Below, piece by piece: positions 8,860-16,840 of a DNA stretch of 32,249 nt. The DNA is from a bacterium. Its GTDB lineage: Bacteria; Armatimonadota; HRBIN16. Each line of letters starts with the position of its first letter. The first letter of the stretch is position 1. Position numbers and translations under genes: made by a program. Location: assembly GCA_025054895.1 (NCBI GenBank), contig JANWYZ010000005.1, positions 1-32,249 on the forward strand, given 5' to 3'. Below the pieces are notes generated by a model, which ran no database searches, had not been told where the DNA came from, and saw only the letters and a list, made by a program, of their open reading frames with translations.

Positions 8860-9020
8860 ATTTAAGTTGAAACCGATCGTATTAAAAAATGTATTATCAA
8901 GACTATTATTAGCTAAAAAAAGACAATATATGGATTAAAATCAACAAAATGTGATAGCAATGCAAGATAAACATACCAAGTTTTGAACAATTTCAACAAG
9001 TACATTATAAATATAAAGGG
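8669..9020. other. oriC: putative replication origin (oriC) with non-canonical DnaA boxes and AT-rich unwinding element
   Basis: The region after dnaA contains a dense set of one 9-mer in both orientations. Forward TGTTGAAA/TGTTCAAAAC-type copies start near 8672, 8694, 8705, 8725, 8746 and 8843; reverse copies (GTTTTCAACA, GTTTTGAACA, TTTCAACA) lie at 8816-8825, 8828-8837, 8980-8989 and 8991-8998. One intermediate copy, TTGTGGAAAAC (8758-8768), contains the more usual TTTTCCACA on the other strand. A strongly AT-rich block follows (about 8876-8975, with runs of A and TATTATTAG/AATATATGG segments), as expected for a DNA unwinding element. No perfect TTATCCACA box is present. Position beside dnaA, box clustering and the AT-rich block together make oriC the best reading; replication activity is not shown. 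Confidence 0.8.
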
Positions 9021-9071
9021 GAGTGTTCATTCACATCTTTTTCAGTGATGAATCAGGTGTAGCCATGCGTG

Positions 9072-9116
9072 AGAGGCAAACACGTTAGTTGCAACTGACG
9101 TAGCAGAGGCAAACAC
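9072..9116. repeat. 12-bp direct repeats flanking an 18-bp imperfect palindrome
   Basis: AGAGGCAAACAC occurs at 9072-9083 and 9105-9116. Between them is CGTTAGTTGCAACTGACG (9083-9100), symmetrical except for one T/G position, with core AGTTGCAACT. It lies between the origin and the end of the GH20 gene and could be a binding site of a dimeric protein. The rest of 9021-9202 shows no gene and no clear terminator. Confidence 0.6.
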
Positions 9117-9202
9117 ACGTTGCCGTCCTGCAGAAGAGGCTCAGCGCCCCCAGTTCAGGCTCGGCATAAAGGAGCACCCCAAGAGGAGGCGTCTTTAACA
9201 GT

Positions 9203-11536
9203 TTACCGGTAGCTTCGTCCTCTTTCGGGAGACTGTGCCAGCAGCGCTGTTACCCCAACAATCTTGACGCCAGCCTCCAGCCCAGAAAGCGTAGGACGAA
9301 AGGTCAGACTACTTAACGGCGCATCCGACCGCTTCAGTCGCCATTCGCTCACAACCAGAGGCTTTTGCTCCTGGTTACGCTGCAGCAACCAGCTTTCGCC
9401 TGTCAGCAGCTGTAACATCCCATCGTGCGCCTCGGCAAGCAGCTGGTGTGCATACCGAATGGGAAGCGTTTCAGTGGAACCATCCCGGTACTCGACGACG
9501 AACTCACCCAGCAGATCGCCCTGCAACGCGCTGAGCGCAGAGGAGAGCGCCAGCAACAATCGTTCGCACCGCTCACCAATTTCCACCATCCAGCTACGCT
9601 CGCGGATGAGGCGCGCTGTCTCTACTTCACCAAGGGTAGAGGCTCCTGCACCAAAGATGCGTTGCCCCTGCTCGTCGACGACGGCGATACGCTCTCCCAC
9701 TTTGAGGTTGAGCAGACCGTGATAGCCTCGTTCATCGCCTCCCGCATGGGCAGACAACACCGCGCCGCCCGGTGGGATGGACATACCTCCCGTGCCCACG
9801 CCAGTTACTTGCATCACGACCCCCTGTGAGTTCACCGCTGCCTCTGCACCCCAGATGTTCGTGCCGGTACTGGAAAGGGGGGCGATATACACGATGAGCT
9901 CCCCTTCGCCGCGAGAGCGGTTCACTCCATGCACCGGTAGCCTCGCGCCGTTGGGCAGAATCACCTCTTTCGCCTCTTGCAGTCGCGTAGATGCTTCCTG
10001 CGCATGGGCAGGTGGCGGCAACGCTACAGGTTTGCTCAGGTCGAAGGGGATGCCATACGCTTGCTCTGGAGCGTGTCCTATCTCCTCAGGTATCTTGAGT
10101 CTTTGTCGCCTACCTGTGCCCGGCTGCAGCAGCAACGCTTCACTTCTGCCTGTATGCCATTCCGGGCGGCGAAAAAGTGCCTGGCGGGTTGCCATCTTGA
10201 CGTGGGGTAGCGCATCGCTTTCACGGCGGAACTGCTCCGGGTTCCACGCCACCTGGGCGTAGAGAGCGGGCACGAAAGCGAACGATTCCGCCGTCAGGCA
10301 GCCGGGCGGATCTGCCCATAGGGTTCCCATTGTGGGCGCGCGCCGCTCCTGTGCGTAACGCACGAGGCTGAACGGAGAGAGCCATGGGCTTGCCCACACC
10401 TCGAACCCCTTGCGCTGCAGCCAGTCCAGCGCGGGATAGGTCTCCTGTGGATCATAGAACCAGTAATTCAGGATGACTTCGCGTGGAATCTGGTCTATCG
10501 CGCGCGAGGTGAAGTGGGGTGCTCCACCGTGCGCGGGCCCGATAGGGGCTTTCAGCTGTTCTTGCAGGCTCTGGTCCAGCAACATGTCATGCCAGATCAC
10601 CATACGCACGCCGCGCGACCGCAGGAAGCGGTGGATGAGCGATATGTGTCGCGCGAGCAGACGGGAGCAATCGTAGCCCTGCGCATGGAGCCAGGGAAAC
10701 AGTTCCCATGCCTCGTCCATGCCACAGTGGAACCAGCGTATCTTGCCATACACCTCCAGCATTTCGGAAAGAACAGGGAACACAAAACGCGGGTACACCT
10801 GTTCGTCTTGTATCATGATTCCGCCGTGCGCGGTATAAGGGGATTTCTGGTAGGCGCGGTCGAGATGCGCCAGCAGGTTCAGATAGCCAATTGGTTCCAT
10901 GCCCAGCAGGCGAGCGTAGTCGATAATCCCCTTCGCTTGCGCTTTACTCAGTCGGATGCCAGTAGCAATGGAGGGGTCGTAGTCCAGCACCACCTGGCTA
11001 CCAAACTCTACCGCCACATAACGCACCTTCAGCCGAGCCAGCAGGCGCAGATGGTGACGATAGGCTTCTTCGCTGCCAGCCCATGCACCCTGTATCATGA
11101 AAGCGCGGTGTGGAGAGTGCGGATGGTCCTTGATGGCAACGCCGGGCGCCAACCACGTGTCGGAGGCGAGACGACGGGCGGCGCCGGTTTCCAGCAGGGC
11201 TATCAACGTATGCACCGCCCAGAACGCACCTTGCTGGTCGCGCGCTGACAGTTCTACGTGCCGGTCACTCGTATGCAAGGCGTACTCCTCTTCGCGACGC
11301 AAGCGCGAGCGGTCCAGTTGCAGGCGCACTACCGTCTTACCCCGATCCTGTACAGCTCCCTTGCCCAGCATCCGCTCCAGCTCCTGTCGGAGCAGCTGAG
11401 CAGGGGTTTTGAGAGCGGATGGAGCATCTACCTGTACGGGCAACCGCAGCCGCCAGTCGGGAAGTGCGCGACGGAAACGATTTAAGGTAGCATTCCCCAG
11501 TCTTTCAAAACCGCTATCTCCTTCGGCGGATCCCAT
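9203..11536 (-). CDS. GH20-like beta-N-acetylhexosaminidase family protein
   Basis: Intracellular glycoside hydrolase-like protein of about 777 aa; no signal peptide is seen. Residues about 15-115 form the small alpha/beta domain found before GH20 catalytic barrels, ending in AFWAVHTLIALLE. The barrel starts near 'VAIKDHPHSPHRAFMI', and the acid/base pair is in HCGMDEAW (D274-E275); classical GH20 has H-x-G-G-D-E here, so the second Gly is Met. Later segments ('RGVRMVIWHDMLL', 'VILNYWFYDPQ', 'GFEVWASPW') fit the remaining barrel strands. The last 300 residues are beta-rich. ATG 11536 is chosen (a GTG lies two codons upstream); either overlaps the end of the Uma2 gene by about 55 bp, which suggests translational coupling. 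The exact substrate is unknown. Confidence 0.8.
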   Translation of the reverse strand: MGSAEGDSGFERLGNATLNRFRRALPDWRLRLPVQVDAPSALKTPAQLLRQELERMLGKGAVQDRGKTVVRLQLDRSRLRREEEYALHTSDRHVELSARDQQGAFWAVHTLIALLETGAARRLASDTWLAPGVAIKDHPHSPHRAFMIQGAWAGSEEAYRHHLRLLARLKVRYVAVEFGSQVVLDYDPSIATGIRLSKAQAKGIIDYARLLGMEPIGYLNLLAHLDRAYQKSPYTAHGGIMIQDEQVYPRFVFPVLSEMLEVYGKIRWFHCGMDEAWELFPWLHAQGYDCSRLLARHISLIHRFLRSRGVRMVIWHDMLLDQSLQEQLKAPIGPAHGGAPHFTSRAIDQIPREVILNYWFYDPQETYPALDWLQRKGFEVWASPWLSPFSLVRYAQERRAPTMGTLWADPPGCLTAESFAFVPALYAQVAWNPEQFRRESDALPHVKMATRQALFRRPEWHTGRSEALLLQPGTGRRQRLKIPEEIGHAPEQAYGIPFDLSKPVALPPPAHAQEASTRLQEAKEVILPNGARLPVHGVNRSRGEGELIVYIAPLSSTGTNIWGAEAAVNSQGVVMQVTGVGTGGMSIPPGGAVLSAHAGGDERGYHGLLNLKVGERIAVVDEQGQRIFGAGASTLGEVETARLIRERSWMVEIGERCERLLLALSSALSALQGDLLGEFVVEYRDGSTETLPIRYAHQLLAEAHDGMLQLLTGESWLLQRNQEQKPLVVSEWRLKRSDAPLSSLTFRPTLSGLEAGVKIVGVTALLAQSPERGRSYR

Positions 11537-12108
11537 AGCCACTCTATCCGCAGCCAGAAGCCCTCCAGCACCACACTGCGAAACTCACCCGAACCGCCTT
11601 TTGCCAGGGACAGATACTTTCCCTCCTCCCCCAGCGCGTAAAACTCCGCCTCCTGCTTCTGGGGGTCCACCAGCCAGTATTCGCGCACGCCGCCCCGCTC
11701 GTATTCGGCGAACTTGGTCACGCGGTCGCGCTCCTCGCTGTCGGGGCTGACGATTTCCACCACGAGGTCGGCGGGTCCGTCCAGATAGGTGGTTTGGAGG
11801 CGGTGCTGGTTCTGCTTGCTGACGAAGAGGATATCTGGCGAGCGTCCGGGCAGGTCGCGCCCCGTCTTCATCTGGAAGGGTTCCGAATGCACCGTACCCA
11901 ACCCGTATGTTGAGACGAATATACGCAAAATAGCAAACAAGAAACCGTATACTCTGTCGTGCTCTAAGGAGACAGGACTCATCAGTTCAACCTCTCCATC
12001 TACCCACTCCGCCCAGGTGTCTTCGTCAAGCCACTCTAAGAACTGTTCATAGCTGATTTTACCTTTGGGCAATGGGCGCATAGGCGGAACGAGCGTCTGT
12101 TGTGCCAT
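11482..12108 (-). CDS. Uma2 family (DUF820) putative endonuclease
   Basis: Protein of 208 aa with the PD-(D/E)XK-type fold of the Uma2 family. Visible elements are 'YEQFLEW', 'EWVDGEVELMSP', the catalytic region 'RSPDILFVS', then 'ADLVVEIVSPDSEERDR' and 'VREYWLVDPQ', in the family order. The cellular role of Uma2 proteins is not known; they are often present in many copies in Armatimonadota and cyanobacteria. The ATG at 12108 is preceded by GAGGTGAT. Its 3' end overlaps the GH20 gene. A second, divergent Uma2 gene lies at 13991-14569. Confidence 0.85.
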   Translation of the reverse strand: MAQQTLVPPMRPLPKGKISYEQFLEWLDEDTWAEWVDGEVELMSPVSLEHDRVYGFLFAILRIFVSTYGLGTVHSEPFQMKTGRDLPGRSPDILFVSKQNQHRLQTTYLDGPADLVVEIVSPDSEERDRVTKFAEYERGGVREYWLVDPQKQEAEFYALGEEGKYLSLAKGGSGEFRSVVLEGFWLRIEWLWDPPKEIAVLKDWGMLP

Positions 12109-12127
12109 CGCGTATCACCTCGCTCTC

Positions 12128-12136
12128 ATTATAGCA
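12128..12136 (-). promoter_or_regulatory. extended -10 promoter of the Uma2-GH20 pair
   Basis: Minus-strand TGCTATAAT gives a perfect TATAAT (12128-12133) with an extended -10 TG. No good -35 is present at 16-18 bp. Transcription would start near 12121, leaving a very short leader that still includes the GAGGTGAT ribosome site. Confidence 0.5.
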
Positions 12137-12245
12137 CAGAGCATTTTGTCATGAAGATAGACTCCCTCGCCTTCCGATAGGAATGAAAACCTGTAGTGAA
12201 ACAACAGGAACCCCCTATCAGCACTTTGCCAGCCGTGACACTTCT

Positions 12246-12542
12246 GGAGGGTCGCGCTCCGTCGCGACCACCCAAACAGGACGGCTCGGCGGGAGCCTCG
12301 CCCTCCACTCCTTCTGCCACCCTGAGCGTTAGCGAAGGGTCTCAGATGCTTCGCCTTCGGCTCAGCATGACAACATGGGAGGGTCACACTCCGTCGCAAC
12401 CATGATGGCGGACGCAACAGAGTGCGTCCCTCCAAACGTGGCAGACAATCTTCTGGAGGTTCACGCTCCGTCGTGATCCCAATGGTGAATGCGACAGAGC
12501 GCATCCCTCCAATGTGGGCTAAATGGACGCGACAGAGCGCAT
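12246..12542. repeat. composite dispersed repeat block, locus 1 (modules A-B-C-A'-D)
   Basis: This stretch between two minus-strand genes has no credible gene. It holds module A (12246-12269; stem GGTCGCG/CGCGACC with loop CTCCGT), module B (12281-12307; from ACGGCTCGGCGGGAG to CCCTCCA), module C (12317-12372; from CACCCTGAGCGTTAGCGAAG to CTCAGCATGACA), a degenerate A' (12378-12401), and A'' (12455-12479), in which the stem reads TCACG/CGTGA with one compensatory pair. Three small hairpins with constant loop ACAGAG follow (12410-12429, 12489-12504, 12526-12542). The same A-B-C order recurs at 22.7-22.9 kb (inverted) and 30.2 kb. 12137-12245 shows nothing recognisable. Confidence 0.85.
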
Positions 12543-12608
12543 CACTGGAAGACATTCGGATGAGCTACCGCCGTACCACCTCGAAATCACCCCTGCATGG
12601 ATGTGTGC

Positions 12609-13643
12609 TCATCCTGCTTTCTCCAGCGCTTGCGCAAGCAGCTCCGCAGGGCGCACCCGACAGCCCGTCTCTTCCGATACGTTGGCGGCGATGGCCACCG
12701 CCTGGGAACGCAAGGAGTCCTCGCCATTGGTCAACGGTTCTTTGCCCTCGCGCACGCATTGCACAAAATGGCGTATCTCCGCAGCGAAGGGGTCGACGGG
12801 CTCCAGTTCCAGCTTCACAAAGCCTTCTGCCCACTCGGGTTTCTTGCGCGAGAAGACATGGAAGCCGTTCCAGTTATGCACCGCTCCCTCGGTACCCTCC
12901 AGCCATAGCTTGCGGTAGAAGGCGCGATAGGGCGATAGCCAGCTGATGCTCATGGTGGCGATGGCTCCGCTCGCGAACTGCAAGTTGACCACGCCCGCCG
13001 CCTCGCCCTCCATGCGCTCGGGCTGGTAGTAGGTTTCGGCGGAAACCCACTCCACCTCGCCGATGAACCAGCGCAGCAGGTCCAGGCGGTGACAACCCGC
13101 GCTGGCGATGGCTCCTCCGCCCAGCCGTTTACGCTCGCGCGCCCAGTGCCCGGGCGGAAAGGTGACATGTTGCAGGTGGTCTAGCTGAGCCAGAACAGGC
13201 GCGCCCAGCCAGCCTTCATCGATCAGCTGTTTCGTGCGCCAGTTTTCCGCCTCGAACCGCTCTACAAAAGCGGTCATCAGCACCACGCCCGCCTCGCGCG
13301 CCGCATGTACCATCGCCCAGCCGTCCTCCAGTGTGGTAGCAAGGGGCTTCTCCACGAGGATGTGCTTGCCAGCCTGTGCGGCGGCGATAGCCACCTCTGC
13401 GTGCAGGTCGTGTGGCAGGCAGAGGTCCACCGCATCGATGTCTTCACGTTTCAACACCTCGCGCCAGTCGGTGAAGGCAGATTCCGCGCCCGATTCACGC
13501 GCTCGCTCCTGCGCGAGTGCCTCGTCCACATCGCAGGTAGCAATCACGCGCACCATTTGCTGTCCCAGCGTTTGCATGGCGTGCGCATGCGCCCGCGAGA
13601 TGCCTCCACAACCGATCAATCCGATGCGAAGGGGCTGGCTCAT
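12609..13643 (-). CDS. Gfo/Idh/MocA family NAD(P)-dependent oxidoreductase
   Basis: Cytoplasmic oxidoreductase of 344 aa. The N-terminal Rossmann fold has RIGLIGCGGISRAHAHAM (nucleotide-binding GxGxxxxxH type) and the family hallmark 'AGKHILVEKPLATTLEDG' with catalytic-site Lys in EKP. The C-terminal half has the beta-sheet domain, 'GGGAIASAGCHRLDLLRWFIGEV', with the conserved G-x3-D/C-x-H-x-x-D pattern seen here as ASAGCHRLD. Such enzymes oxidise sugars, inositols or their derivatives; the substrate is not predictable. ATG 13643 is preceded by AGGAGGAG and overlaps the cupin stop by an ATGA junction, so it is translationally coupled to that gene. Confidence 0.9.
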   Translation of the reverse strand: MSQPLRIGLIGCGGISRAHAHAMQTLGQQMVRVIATCDVDEALAQERARESGAESAFTDWREVLKREDIDAVDLCLPHDLHAEVAIAAAQAGKHILVEKPLATTLEDGWAMVHAAREAGVVLMTAFVERFEAENWRTKQLIDEGWLGAPVLAQLDHLQHVTFPPGHWARERKRLGGGAIASAGCHRLDLLRWFIGEVEWVSAETYYQPERMEGEAAGVVNLQFASGAIATMSISWLSPYRAFYRKLWLEGTEGAVHNWNGFHVFSRKKPEWAEGFVKLELEPVDPFAAEIRHFVQCVREGKEPLTNGEDSLRSQAVAIAANVSEETGCRVRPAELLAQALEKAG

Positions 13644-13987
13644 GGCTGTTCTCCTCCTGTCGGCGTCCACCAGAGGGCGAACGTGCTGAAGTCGCTGTCG
13701 GTGTGGTTGCGCACGGTGTGCCAGGCGTTCGCGGGGATGAAGACCACATCGCCCTCGCGAATCACTCGTTCTTCTTCCTCAATGCGTAGAGTGGCTTCAC
13801 CCTGCCGAACGTAGTAGAGCTTCGCCACAGGCACGCGCTCTGGTTTTTGCGCCATGCCGGGCTTGAGTACACCAAAGGCGCAGCTGAACGGCGCGCCTAT
13901 CTCTTCACCGGAGAACACGCCCTGCGCCAGAATAGTGCCCTCGTGTGCAGGAAAAAGCGTGTTAGGGTCAAAGGGGCGAACGAGCAT
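13640..13987 (-). CDS. cupin domain protein
   Basis: Small cytoplasmic beta-barrel protein of 115 aa. The conserved cupin core covers 'KLYYVRQGEATLRIEEEERVIREGDVVFIPANAWHTVRN', with metal-type residues reduced: motif 1 has Tyr-Tyr in place of the usual His pair, while motif 2 keeps the final His of AWH. This suggests a binding or isomerase role rather than a classical dioxygenase. ATG 13987 is preceded by GGAGGATAA, which also includes the Uma2 stop codon. It overlaps the oxidoreductase start (ATGA), so both probably act on the same sugar-like metabolite, which is an inference. Confidence 0.85.
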   Translation of the reverse strand: MLVRPFDPNTLFPAHEGTILAQGVFSGEEIGAPFSCAFGVLKPGMAQKPERVPVAKLYYVRQGEATLRIEEEERVIREGDVVFIPANAWHTVRNHTDSDFSTFALWWTPTGGEQP

Positions 13988-13990
13988 GGT

Positions 13991-14569
13991 TTATCCTCCT
14001 TCGAAAATCGCCTTTGCAGTCAGGCTGACTTCGGGTAAGACCGTCGATGGTATCTTTTGCTCACTCACGAAGGGTCCTTGCCAGTGCCAACCGCGCTCTT
14101 CACGGGACAGGACGAACACCTGACTCTGCTCCACGTCCAGCAGCCGCGCTTCTTGCACGCCTAGCCGATGATAGTCTCCCAATTTCCGCGCCAGGTGAGC
14201 AAAGGTGTCGCTGGGCGAAAGAATCTCCACCACCATGTCGGGAGCGGCTTCTAACCGCTGTGCGTTAACCAGCTCGCCGGCAGGAACACGCTGGTGACTA
14301 ACGAAAAGCAGGTCAGGTTGGCGGACGCGCAGGGGACGACGCGCAATCACCACATCGAATGGAGCTATCAACACGGTACCACGCGCTCGAACCGCCGGAT
14401 GACCTGCAAGAAGCAGATGCAGATTGCCCAGCACCATTTGATGTCTTCCCGTGGGTGAAGCCATCGGCTTGACCTGGCCATCCTCTATCTCGACGCGCTC
14501 CATGCTTTCGGGCGTTCGAAGATACTGCTCCCAGGTGAGGCGCGAGCGGAGTGCTTCTGGCAGAGCCAT
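13991..14569 (-). CDS. Uma2 family (DUF820) putative endonuclease
   Basis: Second Uma2 protein, 192 aa, with 'LTWEQYLRTPES', 'RVEIEDGQVKPM', 'RQPDLLFVSHQRV', 'PDMVVEILSPSDT' and 'VQEARLLDVEQ' in the family order, so the PD-(D/E)XK-like core appears complete. It is clearly divergent from the copy at 11482-12108. It lies between the photolyase (20 bp upstream) and the cupin gene; its stop codon lies within the cupin ribosome site, so it is a true operon member. Its role is unknown. Confidence 0.85.
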   Translation of the reverse strand: MALPEALRSRLTWEQYLRTPESMERVEIEDGQVKPMASPTGRHQMVLGNLHLLLAGHPAVRARGTVLIAPFDVVIARRPLRVRQPDLLFVSHQRVPAGELVNAQRLEAAPDMVVEILSPSDTFAHLARKLGDYHRLGVQEARLLDVEQSQVFVLSREERGWHWQGPFVSEQKIPSTVLPEVSLTAKAIFEGG

Positions 14570-14589
14570 TGTTGCTCACCTCCGTGTTC

Positions 14590-15948
14590 TTACGCTTCGT
14601 ATTCGTGGTCAAAAGGCAGCTTTTCCTGCGCACTCTCGCCGAAGAACCGCTGCGCCGCTTGCAGGAACCGTTTGCGTCCCTCTTCGGGAGTGACGATGGG
14701 CGGCGGATATTCGGGGAAGGCGTGGTGCAGATTCTGCAGGTCGTTCAGCTGTTCGCCCGTAGCCCTTCGCAGCTCAGGCACGTATCGCCGGATGTACTCG
14801 GCGTTGGGGTCAAACTTTTGCGCCTGCAGCATGGGGTTGAAGATGCGAAAGTATGGCAGGGCGTCCGCTCCGCATCCAGTTGCCCACTGCCAGTTGCCCA
14901 CGTTCTGGGCGAGGTCGGCGTCCACCAGATGCAGGTAGAACCATCGTTCGCCCCACCGCCAGTCGATGAGCAGGTGTTTGGTAAGGTAGCTGGCGACCAC
15001 CATGCGCGTGCGGTTGTGCATCCAGCCCTCGCGCAGCAGCTGACGCATACCCGCGTCTACCAGCGGTATGCCCGTTTGCCCTTTTGCCCACCGTTCGAAC
15101 CGCTCCTCGTCGTGCCGCCAGGGGAAGCCCCGCCACTCCGGACGCAGCTCCATGTTCACCGTCTCCGGATAGTGGTGCAGCAAGTGCGAGTAGAAGTCCC
15201 GCCAGGCGAGCTCTTTCACGAACTGTTCGCTCACCCCCCACGCCTCGCGCAGCATCTGGCGCAGGGAAATCATCCCACAGCGGATGTACGGGCTCATGCG
15301 CGATACGCCCTCCACCGCCGGCAGGTTGCGCAGGCTCTGGTAGCGCGGCAACGTGGTGGCGACGAAACGTTGCCACTTCGCCTGCACCTCTTCCTCGGTA
15401 GCGTACCACTGACCTGCTGGTTCGGTATCCACCGCAGGTATGGCGGCAGTGGGCACGTCCAGTTCTGGAGTTCTGAGATAGGAAGGCGCAGGAATAGGCG
15501 GCTCAGGCTCTACGTGCAGGGTGAAATGCTTTTTGTAAAACTGCGTGAAGCTGGGGTAGGTGCTCTCTGGTATGGGGCTAAGCAGGCTGTCCTGCAACAC
15601 ACGGTAGCGGATGCCTCTACGTTGCAGAAGACTTCTCAAAACGCTGTCTCGCTCGCGCGAGTGGGGCTCCACATCCTCGCAGAAAAGCACTTCATCGGGA
15701 CACGCGATGTCGAAGAACTGCTCTTGCTGCTCCAGAGGCACCACGTATAGCTTTCCACCTGAAGATTCAATTCGTCTTTGCAGGTGACGCAAGGCGTAGA
15801 AGAAAAGGGCGCGCAGGTTATCGCCATGCTCCTGCTGATTATACTCGTCCAGAAAAAAGACAGGTATCCACTCGCCCTGTTCGGCGTCTTCGAGTAACGG
15901 ATTATCCGTCAGGCGCAGTTCACGTCGGAAGATGGCTACTCTTCGCAT
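14590..15948 (-). CDS. phr: deoxyribodipyrimidine photo-lyase, class I
   Basis: Light-driven DNA repair enzyme of 452 aa that reverses cyclobutane pyrimidine dimers using FADH- and an antenna cofactor. The N-terminal alpha/beta domain begins RRVAIFRRELRLTDNPLL. The C-terminal FAD domain has 'ELAWRDFYSHLLHHYP', 'GQTGIPLVDAGMRQL', 'GWMHNRTRMVVASYLTKHL', and 'NVGNWQWATGCGADALPYFR', with the NWQW and TGC-x-D-A-x-PYFR elements of class I photolyases. ATG 15948 is chosen because AAGAGGAG precedes it and the N-terminus then matches the family; an ATG at 15981 has no ribosome site. It is the first gene of the phr-Uma2-cupin-oxidoreductase operon. Confidence 0.93.
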   Translation of the reverse strand: MRRVAIFRRELRLTDNPLLEDAEQGEWIPVFFLDEYNQQEHGDNLRALFFYALRHLQRRIESSGGKLYVVPLEQQEQFFDIACPDEVLFCEDVEPHSRERDSVLRSLLQRRGIRYRVLQDSLLSPIPESTYPSFTQFYKKHFTLHVEPEPPIPAPSYLRTPELDVPTAAIPAVDTEPAGQWYATEEEVQAKWQRFVATTLPRYQSLRNLPAVEGVSRMSPYIRCGMISLRQMLREAWGVSEQFVKELAWRDFYSHLLHHYPETVNMELRPEWRGFPWRHDEERFERWAKGQTGIPLVDAGMRQLLREGWMHNRTRMVVASYLTKHLLIDWRWGERWFYLHLVDADLAQNVGNWQWATGCGADALPYFRIFNPMLQAQKFDPNAEYIRRYVPELRRATGEQLNDLQNLHHAFPEYPPPIVTPEEGRKRFLQAAQRFFGESAQEKLPFDHEYEA

Positions 15949-16001
15949 AATCTCCTCTTCCTGTAACCAGATTTGTGACATATTATGTACTTACGCTGAG
16001 C

Positions 16002-16044
16002 GAGCGATAAAAATCCCCCTGCCGGAGGGCCAGGCAGGGGGATA
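16002..16044 (-). terminator. rho-independent terminator of the PEP-CTERM gene
   Basis: On the minus strand a 10-bp perfect stem TCCCCCTGCC/GGCAGGGGGA (16014-16023 with 16033-16042, 9-nt loop) is followed directly by TTTTTATC. It is 22 bp past the PEP-CTERM stop codon, separating that gene from the photolyase operon. Confidence 0.9.
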
Positions 16045-16065
16045 GGGGCATCTCCAACAGAGCGA

Positions 16066-16776
16066 TTAGCGAAGATTGCGGCGCCTCAGGGCGAACAGGC
16101 CAGCCAAGCCCGCCGCCACACTTGCCAGGCTGGCTGGTTCCGGTACAGGCACCGCCTGTACCTCCACAAGGTCGAAGCGATAAGTGCCGGTGCTGGCGTA
16201 GGAGCTGGTGGCGCGCGCCGCCTGATACTGGTTGGTGCCGGGGGCGAACTCGCTCACTACGCGGAAAGCAAACAGCGGATTATTGGACACCGCCGAATTG
16301 CCCGTGAAGTCCACGACCAGCAACCCGCCGTAGCCCTGGCTGTACCAGGTGTCGCCGCCTGTAGCTACCAGTTGGGGACCATCGATCCAGTTTGCGCCGT
16401 CAACAGTGTACTGGAAGCGAGCGTACTTGGAAGCGGTATTGCTCCAGCGGAAGTCCAGCTTCACTACCACATTCATATATCCCGTTGTCGGCGTGTTGAA
16501 CCGCACGCCAGCAGTGCGGTTGCCCGTACCCTGGGCAGGATAGTTGCGGGTGTTCATCCCCCTGTTGGGCGAGGCAGTGTCCAGCGGGGAACCCGTCACC
16601 CATTCATGGGTCACGCCGCCGAGCAGGGTAAGCGAGCCGCCCAGCACACCGCCGTCTACATTGAAATTCTCGTCGTTAAAGTTCCACAGCGAGAGCTGTA
16701 CCTGAGCGTGTGCTGCCAGAGCGGTCGCCACGAGCAGTGTTGTCAACATCGCCAGCAAAATGTGTTTGAAGCGCAT
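16066..16776 (-). CDS. PEP-CTERM sorting domain protein
   Basis: Exported protein of 236 aa. Residues 1-25 are a signal peptide (MRFKHILLAMLTTLLVATAL then AAHAQ). The middle is a beta-rich domain with many Asn, Thr and Gly. The C-terminus VPEPASLASVAAGLAGLFALRRR is a complete PEP-CTERM tripartite signal: VPEP motif, hydrophobic helix and basic tail, normally processed by an exosortase. The reading frame extends upstream to 16962, but the signal peptide and the GGAGGAAAGGGAGA sequence before ATG 16776 fix the start. No exosortase gene lies in this window. The ligand or function is unknown; surface or biofilm proteins of this class are common. Confidence 0.88.
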   Translation of the reverse strand: MRFKHILLAMLTTLLVATALAAHAQVQLSLWNFNDENFNVDGGVLGGSLTLLGGVTHEWVTGSPLDTASPNRGMNTRNYPAQGTGNRTAGVRFNTPTTGYMNVVVKLDFRWSNTASKYARFQYTVDGANWIDGPQLVATGGDTWYSQGYGGLLVVDFTGNSAVSNNPLFAFRVVSEFAPGTNQYQAARATSSYASTGTYRFDLVEVQAVPVPEPASLASVAAGLAGLFALRRRNLR

Positions 16777-16840
16777 TCTCCCTTTCCTCCATACAGAGAT
16801 TGACCGCCTGCTATCATACAATGGGTGTGTTAAGACAGCT

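Noticed and set aside
8672-8998. Canonical TTATCCACA DnaA boxes
   Set aside because: None with perfect sequence is present in the origin candidate; TTATCCAC-like words at about 23434 and 25024 are inside coding regions and isolated.
12115-12555. 146-codon minus-strand open frame in the repeat block
   Set aside because: It translates the repeat modules; the same words occur in other frames at the other two loci, so it is not a protein gene.
14551-15750. 399-codon plus-strand open frame antisense to the photolyase
   Set aside because: Codon pattern and lack of start signals show it is the shadow of the well-conserved photolyase gene; similar long antisense frames exist opposite the GH123-like, DUF455-like and TPR genes (1953-2888, 21123-22634, 23264-24286).
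14590-15948. Cryptochrome instead of photolyase
   Set aside because: Active-site and FAD-domain motifs fit class I DNA photolyase and the length is ordinary; there is no extended cryptochrome tail.
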